Positions 56,378 to 64,000 of a stretch of DNA of 64,000 nt are shown piece after piece; position 1 is the first letter of the stretch, and each line of letters begins with the position of its first letter. The DNA is from Fuerstiella marisgermanici (GTDB taxonomy: Bacteria > Planctomycetota > Planctomycetia > Planctomycetales > Planctomycetaceae). Location: contig NZ_CP017641.1 in assembly GCF_001983935.1 (NCBI RefSeq), positions 5,298,501 to 5,362,500 on the forward strand, written 5' to 3'. The position numbers and the translations under genes were made by a program. The notes beneath the pieces are model-generated. The model was given only the letters and a program-made list of their open reading frames with translations, had not been told where the DNA came from and searched no databases.

Positions 56378-56949
56378 TCGACACCACCTTTCTGCACGGC
56401 GGCCTTCGTCGCACTTGGGTCTTCGGGAAGCTTGAGCTCCCTCAGACTGTCCACGTCCGGAATGATCGAATACAGGTCCGTATTCTGCAGCAGTTCAAAA
56501 TTTTCCAGCACGGCTCGATTAATTGCTGCGTCGCCACGTTGCTCGCGCCTGTCCCACGCGGCATGACTGAGAAAAAGCCCCGCAGCACCGCCAATTAGCC
56601 CGGCAACAAAGCAGGGCACAATGCGATACCGAGCCATGGCCTGCTTAAATTTCCGAAAGTTGGCGTCAGGGCGAGCTGATTCGGCAGACACGCTCTCAGC
56701 AGAAATACTGGCCAATGTCGCCTGGGTAAATTGCTTGCTGGCAGAAACGTCGTCAAGAGCATCCAGCATCGACCATGTCCGCGACAGGATGTCGGCGTGG
56801 CTGCGCATGTCCGGATCGTTAATGAGACTCTGCTCGACCGCATTCATCTGCGTGTCGTCGAGTTCGCCATCGAGATAGCTGACGAGCTGCGTTTGCCGTT
56901 CGTCCAGAATCTCTTCGTCTTCGATGTGAGGATTTTCGACCATCGTCAA
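56374..56949 (-). CDS. Membrane anti-sigma factor
   Basis: 191 residues. The N-terminal 90 residues carry an anti-sigma-like helical part (LVSYLDGELDDTQMNAVEQ), followed by one transmembrane span (VPCFVAGLIGGAAGLFLSHA) and a short outer part. The zinc HxxxCxxC motif of ZAS proteins is not visible. It sits directly after an ECF sigma gene with a four-base overlap, which is the usual arrangement of a sigma factor and its regulator. It should hold the sigma factor at the membrane until cleaved or altered. Confidence 0.8.
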   Translation of the reverse strand: MTMVENPHIEDEEILDERQTQLVSYLDGELDDTQMNAVEQSLINDPDMRSHADILSRTWSMLDALDDVSASKQFTQATLASISAESVSAESARPDANFRKFKQAMARYRIVPCFVAGLIGGAAGLFLSHAAWDRREQRGDAAINRAVLENFELLQNTDLYSIIPDVDSLRELKLPEDPSATKAAVQKGGVE

Positions 56950-57554
56950 ACGTACTTTTCCAGGGCCTCTTTCAGTCGTCCTCGCGCTCGTGCGAGCAGG
57001 GATTTCACCGCCACGACGTTCAGATCCATGATGTCGCCGATTTCCTGATAACTCATGCCCTCAAACTTGTGCAGCAGCACGGCCATCTTCTGGCGCTCGT
57101 TCAAAGAATCCAAAGCTTCACGGACAACATCCTGGGCTTCACGGGAATCAATCTGTCTGGTCGGCATAAGTGCCGATTTTTCTGCCAAAATCTCTTCTTC
57201 CGCCCGAACTTCGTGCTCAGAGCCGTTCGATCCTGAAAGCGGGACCTCTCGTCGCCGTGCCAAACCTCGCTTCTGGTTGCTGGCGTAGTTGTGAGCGATT
57301 CGAAACAGCCAAGTCGAAAAGCGAGCCGTCGCGGTGTACCGTTCTCGCGATTTGTAGACTCGCAAAAACACTTCCTGAGCCATGTCTTCGGCCAGCGTTC
57401 GGTCACGAACAAGGTGAAAGAAAAAGCCCAGCAGACGGTCCTGATACCGCTTCACCAGTTCTGCAAACGCCTCATCTTCTCCCGCAACCACGCGCAGCAT
57501 TAGCTGTACATCGGGGTCAGCGAGGTACTGATTCGGAAGGGATTGCGAAACCAA
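56946..57554 (-). CDS. ECF-type sigma-70 factor
   Basis: 202 residues. Region 2 lies at about residues 25-95 (FAELVKRYQDRLLGFFFHLV, DRTLAEDMAQEVFLRVY, FSTWLFRIAHNYASNQKR). Region 4 lies at about residues 145-195 (LNERQKMAVLLHKFEGMSYQEIG, NVVAVKSLLARARGRLKEAL). It lacks region 3, as expected for ECF factors. It binds RNA polymerase and directs it to its own promoter set. It heads a three-gene operon with the anti-sigma and RG-rich protein, all joined by four-base overlaps. Confidence 0.92.
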   Translation of the reverse strand: MVSQSLPNQYLADPDVQLMLRVVAGEDEAFAELVKRYQDRLLGFFFHLVRDRTLAEDMAQEVFLRVYKSRERYTATARFSTWLFRIAHNYASNQKRGLARRREVPLSGSNGSEHEVRAEEEILAEKSALMPTRQIDSREAQDVVREALDSLNERQKMAVLLHKFEGMSYQEIGDIMDLNVVAVKSLLARARGRLKEALEKYV

Positions 57555-57914
57555 AACCAGCTCCCGGCCCGCAATTCGCGGACCAAGCCATGGGATAAAA
57601 AGCCATCCTGCAGCAGCACAATGGTTCAGAAACGATCAACCGGCGGGGTTTCTACTCTACGGCGAAAAGCCGTGAATTGACAGAGACCGTTAGCCAGGTT
57701 CCATCGAAGTACGTCGATTTTCCCCGCAGCCAAGCATACCGGCCGTGCCCCGTTGAGTGTTTGCTTGACCGTCACTGCCACACAGCGATACTACCAATTC
57801 GCCAAAGCGTGGTTGAAATTGTGGCGCCAACCCAGGTTGTGGGAAATTTGTGCCAGCCGCCCAACCGCGAATTGTGTCCGCCATCGCGTTTTCTCAATCC
57901 CACGGAAGCAAACA
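57555..57914. other. Divergent promoter region
   Basis: 360 bases between the sigma gene and the YhaN-like gene. Open frame extends back to 57753 into this gap from the YhaN-like gene, but its codons look unlike that protein. No repeats seen. Confidence 0.4.
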
Positions 57915-60900
57915 TTGCGAATTCGCCGTCTGGACCTGCTGAGCTTCGGGCCGTTTTCGGGGCAGTCTTTGACCTTCGACGACGGAGATTTCGGGCTGCA
58001 TCTTGTGTACGGCCCCAACGAAGCGGGAAAGAGTTCATCGCTGCGAGCGCTGCAACAATTGCTATTCGGGATCGCTCCTCCCACAAAGTGCCGCGACGAT
58101 TTCGTGCATAGCCACAACGATTTGCGAATCGGCGGCTTGTTTGAAGACCGCGATGGCCGAATGCTGGAAGTGATTCGGCGGAAGGGTGGGCAAAATTCAC
58201 TGCGGGCAGCAGACGACAAGACTGTCGCCGACCCCGAGCAGCTCAACGAAATGCTGCACCACATGGATGCTCGCCGCTTTCGCACGCAGTTTGGAATCGA
58301 TTACCAGCAGCTCGTGGCCGGCGGGCGCGACATTGCAACGGGGAAAGGCGATCTGGGCGCTTCGCTGTTTGCCGCCGGCTCCGGCACGGCCGACCTACAG
58401 AAAGTCCTGAAAACCCTGGAAGAAGACGGCGAACGTCTTTTTAAGGCAACCGGCAGAATCCCGGCAATCAACAAGGGCCTGGCCGATTTGCGAGCGGCTC
58501 GCAAACGCGTGAAAGAAGCGCAACTGGCGGGCAGCGACTGGCAGCGGCACGATCAGGAACTGAAGCAATTTCACGAAAAAAAGGCTGTCGTTGATGCAGA
58601 TATGGCCCGCCTCCAGGCCCAACTAAACCGCCTGCAACGGTTTGCCGATGCGTTGCCCGTCATTGCAGAATTGAAACCGCTGCGAAAAAAGCTTCAGAAC
58701 CTGACCACCGTTCCAAGACTGCGGCGTGAATTCGGCGATGAGCGACGTGAAGCGGCCGCCGATCTTCGTAACGCTCAGTCCACGCAAACGAGACTCCAGC
58801 AGGAAATCCAGGCGTTAGAACAGTCACTGTTGGAAGTTAATGCGCCTTCAACGCTGTTGCAGCACAGTTCCGCCATTGAAGAGCTGTATGCCGAACTTGG
58901 CCGATATCGCGGATTGCAAAAGGAATGCCCCGATCTGCTAATTCGCCGCCAGCAATACGAACAGCAGGCTCTTCGCCGACTGCAGGAGCTCGGAAAACCG
59001 GCCGACCTGAAATGCGCCGAGGAACTTCGGATCGGGCCGGCCGAACGTCAACGGATTCGGGAACTTGGCGAACAACGTTCGGGAATCTTCCAGGCGGTCA
59101 GCGAGGCAACAAACCTTCTGGCAGATCGATCTCAAAAACTGAATGACGTCACTGCCGAACTTGCGTCGCTGCAGGAACCTAAGGACGTGGCACCACTACA
59201 GCGAGCCATTCAACGCATTAACCGCCAGGGCGACCTGGACCAGCAACTCAGTGACGCACAACAACTGGCCGACAACACCCAATCGCAGATCGAACGCGAC
59301 CTGAAAAAACTCCCGCTCTGGGCGGGCTCACCCGAACAATTGGAGGTTCTGCCGCTGCCGTCAACCGAGTCGATCAATCGGTGCGAGCGGCAAATTGAGG
59401 AACTGGCGGACCGGGAAAGGGACGCTCAAAAAGAACGCCGCCGGCTTCAGCGTGAACTCAATCGCATCACGGGCAAGCTTGAGGACATCCGGCTCCAACA
59501 GGATGTCCCCACAGAAGCAGAATTGACAGAAGCTCGACAGCTTCGTGACGCCGGTTGGAAACTCTTGCGGCAGCACCTTGATGGAGACGGTGACGATTCG
59601 GCCGTTTCTGAATTCATTGCTAAATTTGATGGCACCGCCGAATTGACGACAGCCTTTGAAAAGGCCGCCAGCCAGGCAGATGACATCGTCGACCGGTTGC
59701 GTCGAGAGGCCGATCTCGTTGCCCAAAAGGCCCAACTTCTTGCCGATATGCATCTCACTGAACGCGATCTCGCCGCCAGCGGGCAAGACCTTGACGAACT
59801 TCGCAAGTCACACTCCGACGTCGCGAATAGCTGGACACAGCTTTGGCAAGCGTCCAGCATTCAGCCGCTGCCGCCCCCCGACATGAAAGCGTGGCTGGAA
59901 CAGCAGGCCGCGCTAGTGGAATCACTGGAAGACCTGCGGCAGCAGCAAGCAGCTGTGACTGCGCTAAACGCGGAACTGGAAAATTGCCGGTCAATCCTGT
60001 GCCCATTTCTGTCACCAGAGGCGGGCGTTTTGTCCGACAAACCGCTGAGCAACCTGATCGACTTATGCCAGCAACAGATCGACCAGCACGGCAAAGCCGC
60101 TCAACAACACACAACACTGCTGCAGCGATTGAAAACGCTTGAAGCCGAGACAGCAACGGCTGAACGCCAGCTGGAAACCGCCAAGGCAGAACAGCAAACA
60201 TGGCTGACGCGATGGGCGGACGCTGTCGCCGTTCTGGGCCGCGAAGGTGACCTCACCCCGGCCGAAGCCGGCGCGCTGCTGGACGCGGTCGACGAGTTGT
60301 TCGACGACATTCGCAACGAACGAAAAATTGCCGAACAGGCTGAAGCGAAACAGGCCGAGGCCGCCGAATACGACCAATCAGTGCGACATGTGACTGAGCT
60401 GGTAGCTGTAGAAATCGGGGACATGCCGATTGCCCAAGCGGTTGCTGACCTCAACGACCGCCTCACCGGCGCTCGCACCCAACAAGCGACGCTAACGGGG
60501 CGGCAAGAACAGATAGAAAACCTGACACGACAGCTGACCGACGTCGAGCAGAATATCCTGAATCAGTCGGCGTTACTGGACGAACTGTGTCGAGAAGCCG
60601 GCGCCGACAAGATCGAAGACTTACCCATTATCGAACAGCAGTCTGACGAGCGGCAACGGCTGGAAGAATTGCTGGCGAACCGAGAATCCGAAGTCCGGCG
60701 GCTAGCTCGCGGAACAGACCTCGAAACGTTCATCGCTCAGGCGGAAGCCGAAGATGCCGATCAACTGGAACCGCAGATCGCGCAACTAAACGCTCAGCTA
60801 CGGGAACTGAAACCGGACGGCGACAGGCTGTCGGAGTCGATCGGTAGCCTCCGCAGAAAGCTGGACGAAATGGACGGCAGCGCGGCGGCTTCCCATGCAG

Positions 60901-61463
60901 CCGATGAAGCTGAAAGCATCCTCGCTAAGCTGCGCAGCGACGCAGAACAGTTTGTGCGAGTGAAGCTGGGCGCAGGCATCCTGAAAAGATCCATCGAACG
61001 TTATCGCGAGCGAAATCAAGGCCCGGTGCTCGAACGCGCCAGCCAATTGTTTGCACAATTAACGCTGGGCGCATTCGACGCACTGCAGGCGGACTACGAC
61101 GACAACCACAATCCCATTTTGGTTGGCGTGCGCCCGGAATCACGGCGACTCGTCCCCGTCGAAGGCATGAGCGAAGGAACGTGCGATCAGCTGTACCTTG
61201 CGTTACGGATCGCGAGCCTGGAAGCTCACTTCGCCCAATCGGATCCAGTGCCCTTTATCGTGGACGACATTCTCATTCAGTTCGACGACGCTCGCTCTGT
61301 GGCAGCTTTAGAAGTCCTGACCGAACTTTCTCGCCAGACGCAGGTGATCATGTTCACCCACCATCGCCATATCGTGGATTTGGCGAATACACACCTTGCC
61401 GAAACCGGAGCACTATTCACGCAGTCGCTGGCGGACGCGCAAGTCGTAAAGCCAGAAGTGTAA
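57915..61463 (+). CDS. YhaN-like SMC-type ATPase
   Basis: I chose TTG 57915, reading MRIRRLDLLSFGPF, which matches the family N-terminus; GGAAG lies six bases upstream. 1182 residues. Walker A is GPNEAGKSS (about 33-41). A long charged coiled coil fills most of the middle, with repeated Gln-rich heptads. The C-terminal ABC-type part has EGMSEGTCDQLYLALRIASLE (signature) and PFIVDDILIQFDD (Walker B), then FTHHRHI. YhaN-type proteins partner with YhaO (SbcD-like nuclease) in DNA end handling. No yhaO-like gene is adjacent. It follows a divergent sigma operon. Confidence 0.85.
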   Translation: MRIRRLDLLSFGPFSGQSLTFDDGDFGLHLVYGPNEAGKSSSLRALQQLLFGIAPPTKCRDDFVHSHNDLRIGGLFEDRDGRMLEVIRRKGGQNSLRAADDKTVADPEQLNEMLHHMDARRFRTQFGIDYQQLVAGGRDIATGKGDLGASLFAAGSGTADLQKVLKTLEEDGERLFKATGRIPAINKGLADLRAARKRVKEAQLAGSDWQRHDQELKQFHEKKAVVDADMARLQAQLNRLQRFADALPVIAELKPLRKKLQNLTTVPRLRREFGDERREAAADLRNAQSTQTRLQQEIQALEQSLLEVNAPSTLLQHSSAIEELYAELGRYRGLQKECPDLLIRRQQYEQQALRRLQELGKPADLKCAEELRIGPAERQRIRELGEQRSGIFQAVSEATNLLADRSQKLNDVTAELASLQEPKDVAPLQRAIQRINRQGDLDQQLSDAQQLADNTQSQIERDLKKLPLWAGSPEQLEVLPLPSTESINRCERQIEELADRERDAQKERRRLQRELNRITGKLEDIRLQQDVPTEAELTEARQLRDAGWKLLRQHLDGDGDDSAVSEFIAKFDGTAELTTAFEKAASQADDIVDRLRREADLVAQKAQLLADMHLTERDLAASGQDLDELRKSHSDVANSWTQLWQASSIQPLPPPDMKAWLEQQAALVESLEDLRQQQAAVTALNAELENCRSILCPFLSPEAGVLSDKPLSNLIDLCQQQIDQHGKAAQQHTTLLQRLKTLEAETATAERQLETAKAEQQTWLTRWADAVAVLGREGDLTPAEAGALLDAVDELFDDIRNERKIAEQAEAKQAEAAEYDQSVRHVTELVAVEIGDMPIAQAVADLNDRLTGARTQQATLTGRQEQIENLTRQLTDVEQNILNQSALLDELCREAGADKIEDLPIIEQQSDERQRLEELLANRESEVRRLARGTDLETFIAQAEAEDADQLEPQIAQLNAQLRELKPDGDRLSESIGSLRRKLDEMDGSAAASHAADEAESILAKLRSDAEQFVRVKLGAGILKRSIERYRERNQGPVLERASQLFAQLTLGAFDALQADYDDNHNPILVGVRPESRRLVPVEGMSEGTCDQLYLALRIASLEAHFAQSDPVPFIVDDILIQFDDARSVAALEVLTELSRQTQVIMFTHHRHIVDLANTHLAETGALFTQSLADAQVVKPEV

Positions 61464-61485
61464 CTGCCGAATTCCGCCAGTGTTC

Positions 61486-61656
61486 TCAGGATGACAGATA
61501 CCACAGGATGGCGTACAAAATCGCCAGCCCCGTGATTGTCTTCACAAACATCATGGTGGCACTCTGGAAAATCCGTGCGGGCATTTCGTAGCGAGTCGTG
61601 CAGTACACGAGGCTTATGACTGCCGTTAGCGGAACTGAATAAAAGAGCGAAGGCAT
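61486..61656 (-). CDS. Probable small two-span membrane protein (56 residues)
   Basis: A frame running from ATG 61656 to the stop at 61486-61488 gives MPSLFYSVPLTAVIS at the start and ends with GLAILYAILWYLSS. Two hydrophobic spans of about 18 residues are separated by a charged stretch (TTRYEMPARIFQSAT). The composition fits a membrane peptide better than chance. There is no strong ribosome site, and a TTG two codons earlier may serve as start. It lies on the same strand as, and 91 bases after, the DUF6677-like gene, so they may be co-transcribed. Confidence 0.45.
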   Translation of the reverse strand: MPSLFYSVPLTAVISLVYCTTRYEMPARIFQSATMMFVKTITGLAILYAILWYLSS

Positions 61657-61747
61657 GAACAAGCACCATTCAATATAGGCGGGCGGATGTACCTGACGTG
61701 AGCAACAGGGTTGGACCAGCTTTCAAACGCGGCCACCACAGGCAGCG

Positions 61748-62638
61748 CTAGCTGTCTTTATCGGACTTGGTTTTCGCAGTGTCACTGTCATCATCTTCGT
61801 CTTCGTCGGGCTCTTCATCGCCGTAACCATACGCTGGCCCGTCGTACGCGTCCCAAATGGCCATCAGATTCAGCAAACCGGCAATCCACGTAAATACGCA
61901 GGCGATATCAAAGTGCTGGCTAAGCTTTCCATGCAACCGGTCCAACTCAGCATTGTCGCGCGGAGCCTGGTACCAGTTGTGGAATGGCCGAGCCACGCTT
62001 CCCAGCAATTCTGTCGGGCCGCCTTCCTGTGCATCACCGTCACCGTTGAAGAAACCGGTTACATGCGCCTCACGCCGCGGCGAACCAAACACTCGTCTGC
62101 CGAGGACGACATCTCCATCGATGGGGCCGCCGACCGTCCGCCCGTCAAGAGTCTCCCCTTGAAACTCACCTGAAACGCCTCGGCCACCATCGGAAGGCCC
62201 CAATTCGAGTGTGCCCGTCACAGGTATGAAGTGACCGCCGTGCCGCATGGTTCCGGAAAAATCACTCCGGAACTCGGATTCGACTCCCTGCTCAACACCG
62301 TTGTTCGACGAAAACCGAGACTGCTGGAGCAAAGCTGGCAACGCTGGCAAACCAACAAGCACCTGCGCTGCGTAGCCGTACGAATAGTGTGAATTAATTT
62401 GACTCTCCGCAGTCTGCATCTGCAGCGATGCGTGATTCTGAGTCGAATACACAACCTGACTGTAAACAGGCTGCCAATCGCCAAGCACCATTCCAGCGAA
62501 GAACAGCGACAGAATGCAGGTGAAATACACACCCGCCTTTAGCCGACGCCCTTGATAAAAATGGCCAGCACCTGGCACCAAGAAAGCCAGCAATGCGGCC
62601 AGCTCACGCGTTCGAAAATTGATCCGCGGATCTCTCAT
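61748..62638 (-). CDS. DUF6677-like membrane protein
   Basis: 296 residues. The N-terminus has a TM2-like segment (LAALLAFLVPGAGHFYQGRRLKAGVYF), a pattern shared with a planctomycete protein family that I know as DUF6677. One more span follows (CILSLFFAGMVLGDW), then a soluble beta-rich region, another likely span (ACVFTWIAGLLNLMAIWDAY), and an acidic DEDDD tail. Function is unknown. It lies between the YhaN-like gene and the rRNA-associated tRNAs. Confidence 0.75.
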   Translation of the reverse strand: MRDPRINFRTRELAALLAFLVPGAGHFYQGRRLKAGVYFTCILSLFFAGMVLGDWQPVYSQVVYSTQNHASLQMQTAESQINSHYSYGYAAQVLVGLPALPALLQQSRFSSNNGVEQGVESEFRSDFSGTMRHGGHFIPVTGTLELGPSDGGRGVSGEFQGETLDGRTVGGPIDGDVVLGRRVFGSPRREAHVTGFFNGDGDAQEGGPTELLGSVARPFHNWYQAPRDNAELDRLHGKLSQHFDIACVFTWIAGLLNLMAIWDAYDGPAYGYGDEEPDEDEDDDSDTAKTKSDKDS

Positions 62639-62998
62639 AGTAACTTCAGTTCAGCAGCGGCATGGACCGGAAGGAGGGAACAAACGCCTCGACCAACAAA
62701 TCATAATTGCCTTCCGCTATACGGTGCCAGTCTGATGCTCGGGCCACAAACGGTTTGCAAAAATGCGGAAGCGTCGAAAAGTGCACAAATCTGGAAGTCG
62801 CCGCTCAACTTGCCCATAGAAACGCCCGATACCCTTGAGACTCAACAGGAACGACGAGGAAACATGAACCTCAATCACTGTGTGAGTGTCACCTATTCGC
62901 CGTCCAGCCAATACGCTCAGGCGAATTCCGTGAGATTATGCGTGCAGGGCTGGACATACGAGGAATCCGTTGGCAAAATGCCCGGCTCGCAAAAAGTC
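62639..62998. other. Leader region before tRNA-Ile; no 16S rRNA present
   Basis: 360 bases between the DUF6677-like gene and tRNA-Ile. I looked for the 3' end of 16S (anti-Shine-Dalgarno CCTCC and neighbours) and did not find it. It presumably contains the rRNA promoter. A weak plus-strand frame overlaps it but has no support. Confidence 0.6.
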
Positions 62999-63072
62999 GG
63001 GTGTGTAGCTCAGCTGGTTAGAGTGCGGCTCTGATAAAGCCGAGGTCGGAGGTTCGAGTCCTCCCACACCCA
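62999..63072 (+). tRNA. tRNA-Ile (GAT)
   Basis: 74 bases, standard cloverleaf: acceptor GGGTGTG/CACACCC, anticodon stem CGGCT/AGCCG with loop CTGATAA (anticodon GAT), T-arm GGAGG/CCTCC with TTCGAGT. CCA is not encoded. The anticodon and position in front of 23S match the typical rRNA spacer tRNA. Confidence 0.95.
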
Positions 63073-63078
63073 ATGCGA

Positions 63079-63106
63079 TTTGAAATTTGAACATTCAAAT
63101 TTCAAA
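63079..63106 (+). other. Perfect 13-base-pair hairpin after tRNA-Ile
   Basis: TTTGAAATTTGAA and its exact complement, with a two-base loop. It starts seven bases after tRNA-Ile. An RNA-processing stem is likely. Confidence 0.8.
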
Positions 63107-63112
63107 CGGCAC

Positions 63113-63146
63113 GTTTTGATACCTGCACAACAACAGGTATCAAAAC
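63113..63146 (+). other. Perfect 13-base-pair hairpin before tRNA-Ala
   Basis: GTTTTGATACCTG and its exact complement with an eight-base loop, ending nine bases before tRNA-Ala. It likely guides transcript processing. Confidence 0.8.
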
Positions 63147-63155
63147 AACCAAAGC

Positions 63156-63231
<76 letters not shown>

Positions 63232-63332
63232 GGAAATCTTCAAAAAAAGAAGAGCAACACTGTTGACCGGCGAACCAGTCGACGATACAGTTCCCCGCTC
63301 GCGAAAACGAGGCGACTCGGAACGCGAGACAA

Positions 63333-63346
63333 GATCTTTGACAATT
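63333..63346 (+). promoter_or_regulatory. boxA-like antitermination element before 23S
   Basis: GATCTTTGACAATT resembles the boxA motif of rRNA leaders (E. coli TGCTCTTTAACAA). It lies about 190 bases before the 23S 5' end and after both tRNAs. NusB/NusE binding and antitermination are inferred from the motif. Confidence 0.6.
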
Positions 63347-63531
63347 TGAAAAAGTCTAAGTGGCATCTAAATTGCGTTTTCTCGCGATGGCAATGTGGCC
63401 AAACTCTGTGAGTTCTTTGAGTTAGGTCAGTGCGAACCCTTCGGGGGTATCGGACAGCATTAGTCGTTGCAGCGTAAATATCGTTACCATGTTTGAATCA
63501 GAGGAACGGCCAACTGGCCGTGAATCTTTGT

Positions 63532-64000
63532 GGTCAAGCATGTAAGGGCGTATGGGGGATGTCTAGGCGTCAAAAGGCGATGAAGGGCGTGGAAGGCTGC
63601 GAAATGCCTGGGGGAGTTGTCAAACGAGCGTTGATCCCAGGATCCCTGAATTACTGCATGTTGAATACATAGGCATGCAGGGCGAACCCGGAGAACTGAA
63701 ACATCTAAGTACCCGGAGGAAAAGAAAGCAACAGCGATTCCCTAAGTAGCGGCGAGCGAAATGGGAACAGCCCGCTGATCGCGAAAGCCAGAAAAATCCG
63801 ATGGAATGCGGAACCATAGAGGGTGAGAGTCCCGTATTTGAAAGCGAAGATGATCAGCTATATGAGTAGGGCCGGCCACGTGAAATCCGGTCTGAACATG
63901 GGAGGACCATCTCCCAAGGCTAAATACTCTTTGACGACCGATAGTGAAAAGTAGCGCGAGCGAAAGATGAAAAGTACCCCTTCTAGGGGAGTTAAAAGTA
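63532..64000 (+). rRNA. 23S ribosomal RNA, 5' part (runs off the window)
   Basis: The start GGTCAAGCATGTAAGGGCG and the following GGATGTCTAGGCGTC and GGCGATGAAGGGCGTGG are the conserved 5' end of 23S rRNA (E. coli GGTTAAGCGACTAAGCG). Further typical runs, such as CCGGAGGAAAAGAAAG, follow. The gene runs past the window end, so its 3' end is not seen. It follows the tRNA-Ile and tRNA-Ala pair, but no 16S gene precedes them. Confidence 0.95.

Noticed and set aside
57753..57914. ATG 57753 as start of the YhaN-like protein
   Set aside because: The family-like N-terminus (RIRRLDLLSFGPF) begins at TTG 57915 with a ribosome site before it; the 54 earlier codons do not resemble the family.
62639..62998. 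3' end of 16S rRNA before tRNA-Ile
   Set aside because: No anti-Shine-Dalgarno or conserved 16S end sequence was found by reading.
62552..63034. 160-codon plus-strand frame running into tRNA-Ile
   Set aside because: It overlaps a real minus-strand gene and a tRNA and has no domain.

Overview
The window looks like a chromosomal segment of a planctomycete (order Planctomycetales; I do not name a species). The signs are a medium-high GC genome with many long secreted or membrane proteins, a TAT-exported Gfo/Idh/MocA oxidoreductase, a sulfatase and a sialidase-like protein, PQQ-propeller, cadherin and leucine-rich-repeat proteins, a DUF6677-type membrane protein, a PmoA-like (DUF6807) gene, FHA and Ser/Thr-kinase signalling genes, and a 23S rRNA gene that has tRNA-Ile and tRNA-Ala in front of it but no 16S gene. 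There is no clear prophage, insertion sequence, CRISPR array or defence island.

Layout. 1-13.2 kb: secreted or exported proteins (a 5'-truncated protein with a BamE-like end, sialidase-like, HEAT plus YHS, TPR, a 1634-residue PQQ-propeller protein, Gfo/Idh/MocA, a Cys-rich thioredoxin). 13.3-13.7 kb: two convergent CAU tRNAs with hairpins between them. 13.9-29 kb: LRR/TPR lipoprotein, cadherin-like membrane protein, then a signalling neighbourhood of membrane Ser/Thr kinase, FHA protein, coiled-coil protein, small membrane protein, NtrC-type sigma-54 activator, hydrolase and a second FHA protein. 29-35 kb: CPA2 antiporter fused to a PTS EIIA domain, an M20 peptidase overlapping an FAD oxidoreductase, and glnS. 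35-50 kb: a 1525-residue subtilase with FN3-like repeats, an anti-sigma-like protein, a GNAT, a sulfatase followed by an octamer tandem repeat, a Rieske-DUF59 fusion, an aldehyde dehydrogenase, dihydroorotase, a PhyH oxygenase and a PAP2-type membrane protein. 50-57.6 kb: a PmoA-family gene broken by one in-frame TGA, the dxr-rseP pair, and a convergent ECF sigma / anti-sigma / membrane-protein operon. 57.9-64 kb: an orphan YhaN-like SMC-type ATPase, a 56-codon membrane ORF, a DUF6677-like protein, then tRNA-Ile, tRNA-Ala and the 5' part of 23S rRNA.

How the genes work together. Housekeeping functions are scattered singly (glnS, pyrC-like dihydroorotase, dxr, rseP, rRNA/tRNA). The rest is mostly cell-envelope and signal transduction. 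Gene pairs with overlapping ends (dxr-rseP, M20-FAD oxidoreductase, sigma-anti-sigma-third gene) are the best supported operons. The most unusual items are the in-frame TGA in the PmoA-like gene, the rRNA locus without 16S, a two-copy dispersed structured repeat, and the Rieske-DUF59 fusion. I did not find a system that I could defend as wholly new.
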